Shown here: one piece after another, positions 56,779 through 64,000 of the stretch | Layout: each line of letters starts with the position of its first letter | Position numbering within the stretch: the stretch's first letter is position 1 | Origin: Gnetum montanum | Taxonomy: Eukaryota; Streptophyta; Gnetopsida; Gnetales; Gnetaceae | Direction: 5' to 3' | DNA: 64,000 bases | Assembly (NCBI GenBank): GCA_015680685.1 | Contig: MNCI01001841.1 | Location: 199,167 to 263,166, forward strand | Notes under the pieces: model-generated | Database searches by the model: none | What the model saw: only the letters and a program-made list of their open reading frames with translations | What the model was told of the DNA's origin: nothing | Translations under genes and position numbers: made by a program

Positions 56779-59700
56779 CTAGTTGCAGGACAATGGCTTC
56801 TTTGTGATGGTCACAGGGCAGTTGTCTGCAGGTTTTGGATGCGGCAAATATTTCACTTTGCAATCCGGATTCAAACGTTTTATCCTGAAAGCAAGCCGTA
56901 CTCTAAAGATTAAAAGAAAGCCAAGAGCAAATAAATTGCAGAAACCAAAAACAATTTAAGGACCAAGAGCTTACTCATAGTATAAAAGCAAGTGGTGCAG
57001 AAACACACAGAGTTCCATGCGGGCAAGTTCATTTCCTGGACACAGCCTGATCCCGGCTCCGAACGCCACAAAAGTTCCAGGCTTTACAACCAAGTCCTGA
57101 TCATTATCCACTGAAAGTTAAGCCATTAACATTCAAAAATTAGCAACAGGAATGCTGAATTAGCTTTTTACTGGTTCTTACATTCCATCTATCTGGGTCG
57201 AATTTGTAGGGGTCAGGATACACCTCAGGGTCTAAATGCACGTTTCTAAGCCACACCTGTGTTTTCCAGCCCTTGGGGATGGTGTATCCTGGCATAAGTA
57301 ATAATTATCATCAACTGAGTATAAACAGAAGTTCACTTAAATTAAGCAAATATATCATACAGTGATATTTCTCGGTTAATTCATACCACAGACATCAACA
57401 TCCTTCACGGCTTGCCTAAAAACGAAGGGAGAAATGTTCACTAGCCTCAGTGCTTCATTGATTACCTGCATCAGTACATACATAAATACTTTATATAATT
57501 TTGCGGCATTGAGGTGCTAATAATGAAAAAGAATGATATGAATTTCAGGACCATTGAAACCGTAAGTGAGATTATTTTAAAGACAGAAAAAACCATTAAT
57601 CATCGCTGTCTCATTCCATGTATCTAAGCTTGACAGAATGGGTTCCCTTGCTCTTCATAATTACACTCTATTTCATTAGTCCTAATTTTTATTGTTTCCA
57701 TTCTTATCAATTTGCATCTTATCATCTCAATATTGATATCAATGTGCATTTAAAAAAACCCAATTACAAATAATACCAGTAAATAAAGACTCACCTGTTT
57801 GAGGTAATGCATTTCCCCAAGTTCTGACACGGTCAAGCCATTCTGAGATTTGGGCCTCCTATTGATTATTTCCATTTGCTCAGCCTGAAAAACAGTAATA
57901 TTGATCAAGATTTCAAAATCTTGCAACGGATTCTAGACCAGAACTAAACCAAGCTGACCTTTGCTTTCTCAAAAACATGTGGGTGTTTCTCCAATAATAT
58001 AATGGTCCACATCATGATATGGGCGGTGGATTCGTGGCCAGCATTGAGATACATGACGAGCAGGTCAATGATTTCCTCGTCTGTGAGGAAATTGCCATTC
58101 TCATCCTTCAACTGCAGTAGCTGAGCAAGCATATCCTCCTCCTTCGCAGCCGGTTCCTGTTTTGCTTTACCGAGCTCCATTGCTAATCTCCTCCTATCAA
58201 TTATGCCCTGCAAATATCCCACCAGCTTCTTTCTAGCCTGTTACACAGAACCAAGCAGGCATGTGCCGGTTATAACACAATAGCATATTATACACAAGTG
58301 GGATGTTACAATTTCAAATTTGATTGATTTGTTATAGAGGACACTTGGAAATTTTCTTAATATGTACATTTCTAGTACCAAAAGATCCAGATGTTTTAGG
58401 AATGTAACTTCAGTTTCCATATCAATAAGGGTTGATTTGTGTGTATGTTGTAGAAGTTTTATTGCAAGAAGAATGATATGTTATGTTACATGAAGCTGTA
58501 CTAGCTGGTATTGGTTTCTTGAACAAAAAACCTGTTACGATTTTTTATTTAAGCCCTTTGGTTCGCAGGATCTTGATATTTAGTTTTTTCAGGGTGAGAC
58601 ACCCATTAACATTTAACTGTTAAGAAGTGAATTAATGATTCCTACATTCCAAAGGGAGTATGGCGATGCATTTTGTTTTGGATGCTCCCAAACAAGGGAA
58701 AGCGACTCCGAAGAATAAAGGCTCGAATTCAAAACAAGCATTTCAAGGGCGTTCCTTGAGGTAATAGACTGACACAACACTGAGATTTTTAATACCGACT
58801 TATTGGTCAAAATAACTATTTACCTGGGTAATTAAACAAAATAAAAACGGAAACTACTTAGATTTCAATTTCACAGTAATCTTTGTCCAACTGAAGATTT
58901 CCTTCATCAGTAAGAGACAGGATCATCAAGCAAAGTCAGTGACCTTGAGAGCAGTGTAGTAAGCTGTGCCAGGCAGATTGATTGCCATAGCGCGGACTCC
59001 TAAGTTGACGGCGCTGTATTCACGCTCTATCGCATCAATCTCCTCATCCGATTCATGTCTCACCACCACATATCTGATCATGTTAAATGTCATCTGCATC
59101 CAAACACAATACACACACTCGATTTAATCCCAATCCCAAATAAATAATTAGGGGTTGCAGAGGAGTGACATGCTGAGAAATTAATTATTAGGGATACCAG
59201 ATCACGGTCCCTAACTTTATCCAATCAACCAACATGGAGGAGCAACATTGGTTAAACAAAAAAAAATTGCCTCAAAAGCAATTAAAATGCAATGAAAATA
59301 AATATCTTGGATTAGAATTATGTTCCCTACTATTATTTTGATTCACCTCATTCCTTCCTTGACAAGAAAAATTGCTGACTGGAATGGAACCTGTGACACA
59401 AGTAGTTGATGCAAAACTGTTAGGAAAAGAAAGCAGGTACTTGCCTTGCGAAGAGCAGGCAGCAGCTCCATGCGGGGCAGCTGAGACCAGGTTTGGAAAG
59501 AAGATTGGATAGTGCTGAAAATGCAGGGGAAGTAGCTGCGCAGTGCTTCTGGACTTGTGACGCTGGGAGCAGTGGCACGGCGCAGGCGGCGATGGTGGAG
59601 CTCAGGCAAACAGGCGAAGGATTTGGGACCCATCAGTTCTCTGCATGCTTTTGGCCATCCTGCTGCAAACCCTTCTCCGTCATCTCCCAATACTGTTTTG

Positions 59701-61374
59701 CATGCCGCTGCCGTCGTCACCATTGCAGTTGGCCCCCCAAACATAAACGCCTTGTAAACCCCTACCTTCCCAAATCTGCCACAAAAATCACACATAAACT
59801 CCCCCGTTTATTTTAAGATTCTTTAGTGAGTGATATCTCATGATCCATTCAACTTTTGTTTGAAAATTGGAATTGAAGTTTTGTTTTTGGGTTACAGTAT
59901 ATCGTGCAATCGCTTGGATATGCGTTATCTCGCTAGAGCTTGCCTCAAATCTGATCTGATGATACCTGGAAGAATATTTCGGATGCGTACGGACAGACAG
60001 ACAGACAGGTACATCATTTACGGAACTCGCAGATAAAAACACATCTTTGTCAGCTGCAGGCATGCAACGACGGAGGACATATAAAAAGCAGAAATGTAGA
60101 TGGAAACTTTTGGTAAAATACTCGACTTGGTTTGCGAAGTAACTGGGAAAAACTCTGCCATTCGGATGACTCGGCAAGAAAACTTAGCTGAATGGATGTT
60201 TTTAAAATCTTAAAGCTAATAATATAGAAGTTAGAAGCCTAAATCAGTTGCAAGTAAAGTTGCAATGTGAGAAGATTATGTCTGAACCAAACGAACATCA
60301 AGTCTGCAAAATAGTGACCATAGCAGAGAAGGCCAAGAAACCCAAAGAGATTTAATAGAACTATAATAATCACCTATTTTCGCTGATAGATTGTGCAACG
60401 ATATTCTTGTTATTGGTTGTTTTCAACTTAAATTTTCATGCTTTGGTTTAAGGTATTTTAAGAATCCTTTCAAAAAACGATAAATCCGAATTTACTCGGT
60501 TCTCACACGCCAAAAAATGGCTAAAGCGTCAAACCGGCGTCTAATCGCCGTGTGAAAGATCATTGGGAAACCAACATGATAAAAAACTGGCGATACAGGT
60601 GCAGGAGTTGCATGGCTCGCTGACAAAAATGACCGGAAATCCGCATTCAAACAAACCCAATAAGCAGAAAGATCGAAGAAACGCATTAAAGAGTCTAAGA
60701 GATCAGAAGGTTACAAACCAAGCACGGAAATATGCTTTGGAAGCAACGCAACGCACACAAATATGCATTGAACGAACTGCGACAGATAAAGAGTCACAGC
60801 GGATGCAGAACCCACAAACAAATCAGACAAAAGAAACATTCATTTCGCGCAGGCGCGGTAACCATTCAACCAAAGTTAAACTCAAGAACATGCATTGAAG
60901 AAAACCAGGAACCCATAAAAACAAAAAACATGCAACGAGAGAACCGCAAAATATACAGACAAATAACAAACCAGAAAGAACAGCATGACGCCAAAATCTC
61001 AGGGGAAAAACAAAAACTTCTCAGAAACATTGCAAATGTCCAAGCTTTTCCGAAATTCTGGATGGGATGCCAAAATTTGAAGGAAAAACAAAAAACAAAA
61101 CAGCTGCTTAGAAACATTAGTTGCAACGTTGGAGTGAATCTGAAAATAAGAACCTGCTATGGAATCCTTTCACGAAGGCATCAGGATTGGAAGACTTGAA
61201 TGCTCGCAGAAAGCTCAGCATATTGCCAATGAAAGGCCATCCCAGATCCCCTGGCGGTGGCGTCGCCACAGGGCGCCGCCCGTAGAACCAGCAGTTCACA
61301 TTCTTAGCAACATACGCAAGAACACAGCAGCAAACCAGAATCAACGCAACTGCAATTCCCCCCACCACCACCAT
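56779..61374 (-). CDS. KAO: Cytochrome P450 CYP88A, ent-kaurenoic acid oxidase
   Basis: Coding exons (minus): 61,154-61,374; 59,445-59,775; 58,944-59,093; 57,959-58,237; 57,795-57,884; 57,387-57,465; 57,182-57,288; 56,975-57,096; 56,779-56,884. They sum to 1,485 bp, 494 residues and a TAG stop. N-terminal membrane anchor (residues about 3-25), then the Pro-rich [25 protein letters not shown]-like [33 protein letters not shown]-helix NAGHESTAH (AGHEST 300-305); ExxR EALR 361-364; FDPDRW; heme loop [10 protein letters not shown] with Cys 438; C-terminus [13 protein letters not shown]. These segments match CYP88A closely. The enzyme (ER/plastid envelope) oxidises ent-kaurenoic acid in three steps to GA12 in gibberellin synthesis. 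All frames are open. Intron 2 has a GC donor. CYP88 paralogue with another substrate is the main alternative. Confidence 0.92.
59094..59444 (-). other. Intron 2 of the P450 gene with GC-AG boundaries
   Basis: Exon 2 ends CGCAAG and the intron starts GCAAGT; the acceptor is GGATGCAG before ATGACATTT. This choice gives LRK-MTFN, colinear with LRKLTF of Arabidopsis KAO. The only nearby GT (GCAA|GT) would shift the frame into a stop. AG|GCAAGT is the standard form of plant GC donors. Confidence 0.85.
59776..61153 (-). other. Intron 1 of the P450 gene
   Basis: 1,378 bp, donor AG|GTTCTT, acceptor TGTGGCAG, phase 2 (splits Arg as AG|A). It is the longest intron. It contains a (GACA)n microsatellite at about 59,992-60,008 and an A-rich region at 60,860-61,120. 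No inserted element is recognised. Confidence 0.8.
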
Positions 61375-62400
61375 TTTCGCTCAAACAAACAAAAAACAAT
61401 CCCTTCCCTTGCTATTGTTGCTGATGCTATAACAGAAGAAGATCCTGATGATGAAGAATTACAGAAGCAAATTGCAGGGCCAGTAGAGCCTCCTTATAAC
61501 ACGACAATAATCTCGTCGGAAACGAAGAAGAAGACAATAGCCGAGTCACCACTGGTCCAAGAGGCATGCGTTTAAATGGAAAACTAGTAAGGTATGGTAT
61601 ATATGATAATGATGATGATTTCATCTCACTTCCTTCCATTGTGAAAGGTAAAAGAAGAAAGAAAACCAGAAATTCCAGAAACGCCAAGGTACCATGTGGT
61701 GGGTCATGTATGTGACAGGCAAAGCACCCAAATCGATGCCACCACTGTTCGTTTGCGGACAACCAAAACCAAGAATCTCTCGTATTTATGCAACTCTGAT
61801 CCATACATCTTTTATTCGTTTGCGTGGTACAATTTTCCATCCTGGGTTTTGTCAGCCTATGTAGATTCCTTTTTCTTGTAAAAGCTTCCATTGATAAGCT
61901 AACCACGCAGCAAGATGATGTTCGAAACACTAACCATGCATGTTAAGCTTTATGTGAGTGCACATGGAGCGCCTAAAATGGTTTTAGTATTAAAAGCGTT
62001 GTTCTTCGGGCTGCTAAAAAATGGTTAGCATGGGTAAAGAAACAATTCTTAGGGCCTATTAATTAATGAAATTAAACTCAGTTCAACAATATTTCACATG
62101 ATATTCGAAATTTCTCCTTCTTCCGCCAACGTTTAACGCTGAGACAAATGTAAGTAAATCAGAATATGCATAATTTTAAACTATTTTATTGCGCTATTTT
62201 TAACGATTTTCACTTACGTGTGGAAATGGAGCACTGGAGCCAATTTTCAGCCATAGTTAACGATTTCTGACAGCATGAAACTCTGCTACTTTCCGATGTT
62301 TCACGTACAGAAAGCTAAAGAATCCGGTTGCCTCCGGCGAATCAGGTATGGCTTTTTGTTGGACGGGAAGGGCCGCGTTGTACCATGTTTTTGGGATTTT
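61375..62400 (-). promoter_or_regulatory. Upstream region of the P450 gene with a candidate TATA box
   Basis: ATATATA (minus) at 61,598-61,604 lies about 225 bp before the ATG and is the best TATA candidate. The minus frame 61,427-61,930 lies across it, has no recognised domain and is probably chance. No transposon in this stretch. Confidence 0.35.
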
Positions 62401-64000
62401 TCAGCTCAGTGAAATAACCGACCTGGCCTTCGGTTAAAAAATGCAAAAGAATCTACTGTTTAATAACGAAGGAACTTTCAGCAAAGCAATCATTTTGGAA
62501 AGGCATTGTCATTTCTTAATTTGTAATTTTTATGGCCAAGGGTATGCTACCAATCCAAGCAAAACAGGTGGAAATTTCTATCTCAACAAAGCTTCATGGC
62601 AGACACTTGCATAGAATCTGATCCGTTTTGTCTCTCTTTCTGCGGTGAAATCTCCAGCCTGCCGCACATAATTGGCTTAGATTTGGGGTACTGATTCTCC
62701 ATATTTTCACTGCGTCCAGTTGCTGCAGCACTTTTAGTGCTTAAATCATGCGTGCACTGCTGGTAATGGAAATGGGTTGGGATCACCGGTAGCCATTGCT
62801 ATTTTCTACACTTGAGACATTGCTCGTAAGAAAGTTGTCAGGACTCTGCATTATGGTCTGCGAAATATGGATTTTTATTTGTAATTTCTCATCCGGCCAA
62901 ATGTTGCTGCTCCCTATCTAACAGTGAAAAACAAAAACCATGAAAAGCATAATAAAAAAGAAAGATCGGAAACTTGTCGGCTTAGGGGTATAACGTATTT
63001 TGAGTCGTTAACAAGTCCAAGCTTTGAAAGCCATGCTTTCCTTGAGCAAACGGTTCTACTTCCAATCGTATTGAATAGCTTCAGCAACTCGTGAGCTTCA
63101 ATTGCGTTATGCCTGGGAAAGTATTTCTCACAGTCCGCCATTGTTGTTTCTTTCCTGCTTGGAACCTCCGCTGCGATTATTGCTTGTTTGGTTTTTGATT
63201 TTCATGAATACCGCTTTTATTTTTTATTTTATGAATTTTTAATGTTTTTAACTATTCGGAGCTGAAAGGCGACGTTTAACATCTTTATCTTTTTCAATTT
63301 CTGAAATTGGAAAAAAAAAACACTTTTTCGTATGACCATTCAATATAAAGATTTTTACCATGCAAACGTTTTTCATAAGGATATTTGGGATTGAAATCTT
63401 TATTTTTAAAAATCTTTTGAAAAAGTTTTTTTTTTTTTTTTTTTTTTTGTTTTTCATTCTTACCATAGACAACAATGCTCCTTAATTTGAGAAGCATACA
63501 AATGAAAAATAAGCATACACAACGGCAAAGATAGAGATTGTAATTCTCATTATTATCTTTTGGCTTTTTCATGATTAATGTTTGGGGGGATAGATGATTA
63601 TCATCATTTTACAATGTTGAAACTCCAAACCCAAAATAATTGTAATATAGGTATGCCTCAAGATATATAGTTCAATTAAAAATTTATAACTCAACATTGC
63701 TCCCTAAAATTAACCCATAACTTCAAACTTTCAAATCAAAAGTTTTGCCACTAGGCTAACACCTCATTATTTGATTATCAGCATTTTAGCCTTGTCCCAA
63801 CAACAAAATACGGTAGGCTATATGAGTTTTTTTACATCATTCATCTTTATGAAAAGCTAGATCTTTAGTTATTTGCAATTTAATATTTTTTAGCATGTCT
63901 TTTTTGATTTTTTTTTATTTTATTTTTTTTGTCTTCATTCAAATAGTGATGTAGCAACCTTTTTTTATAGGCTCATTGTCGTTTAACTTCTTTGCACATG
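62401..64000. other. AT-rich intergenic sequence
   Basis: No gene or element recognised. A poly-T run of about 20 lies at 63,427-63,447. The minus frame 62,914-63,141 (MADCEKYFPRHNAIEAHELL) could be an exon of an unseen gene but has no recognised family. Confidence 0.4.

Noticed and set aside
59493-59816. Plus frame antisense to KAO exon 2
   Set aside because: Shadow of a GC-richer exon; no domain.
60563-61575. Plus frames at 60,563-60,898, 60,732-61,199 and 61,159-61,575
   Set aside because: They are antisense shadows of KAO exon 1 and intron 1, in A-rich sequence.
61427-61930. 167-codon minus frame upstream of KAO as a separate gene or longer N-terminus
   Set aside because: No recognised domain, it overlaps the likely promoter, and the KAO start at 61,374 already gives the family's usual N-terminal anchor and length.

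Overview
This window is nuclear DNA of a seed plant, most likely a gymnosperm (inference). It holds one intact-looking host gene, a gibberellin-pathway cytochrome P450 on the minus strand at 56,779-61,374. Almost everything to its left is old LTR retrotransposons nested inside one another. The clues are Athila-like and Tat/Ogre-like Ty3/gypsy elements with 9-12% LTR divergence, nested up to four deep, plus a Ty1/copia element. The species cannot be fixed from sequence alone. I saw no tRNA, rRNA, CRISPR or prokaryotic feature.

Layout. 1-3,825: gag and protease remains of an Athila-like element (F, minus). 3,826-7,001: the 3' end of another element (E, plus), with a degenerate coiled-coil ORF split by a solo LTR (4,305-5,147, TSD CTCTC). 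From 7,002 a single nest runs to about 48 kb. Element D (minus; 7,002-11,008 and 46,594 to about 48,072) is split by element C (minus; 11,009-46,593, TSD CTAAT). C is split within its gag by element B (plus; 16,149-45,438, TSD ATTGG/ATAGG). B is split by element A (plus; 22,294 to about 32,504). D and B carry gypsy pol genes, with the second RNase H in different places: PR-aRH-RT-RH-IN in D, and PR-[spacer]-RT-RH-aRH-IN in B. C has gag but no pol. A has lost RT and RNase H. 50,365-54,899 is a complete but inactivated copia element (TSD AGACC).

The most notable object is inside B. Between protease and reverse transcriptase, where legume Ogre elements carry an intron, lies a minus-strand gene-like unit (32,863 to about 37,371). 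It has its own TATA box (37,498-37,505), short GT-AG introns, reading frames that continue across the splices, and an acidic C-terminus. The second notable pattern is in the U3 part of every gypsy LTR. An array of short, mostly palindromic words sits just upstream of the TATA box. The word differs between families (GCGATATCGC; GATATC/GATGTC; GTCAACG; GCTACGCTA; TTACGCTGCG) while the layout is kept.

The host gene has nine coding exons that join to 494 codons and match CYP88A ent-kaurenoic acid oxidase. One intron uses a GC donor. The sequence also contains four single-N joins. Two are flanked by identical 42-bp direct copies and two bracket an 87-bp inverted copy, so these are assembly artefacts, not biology.
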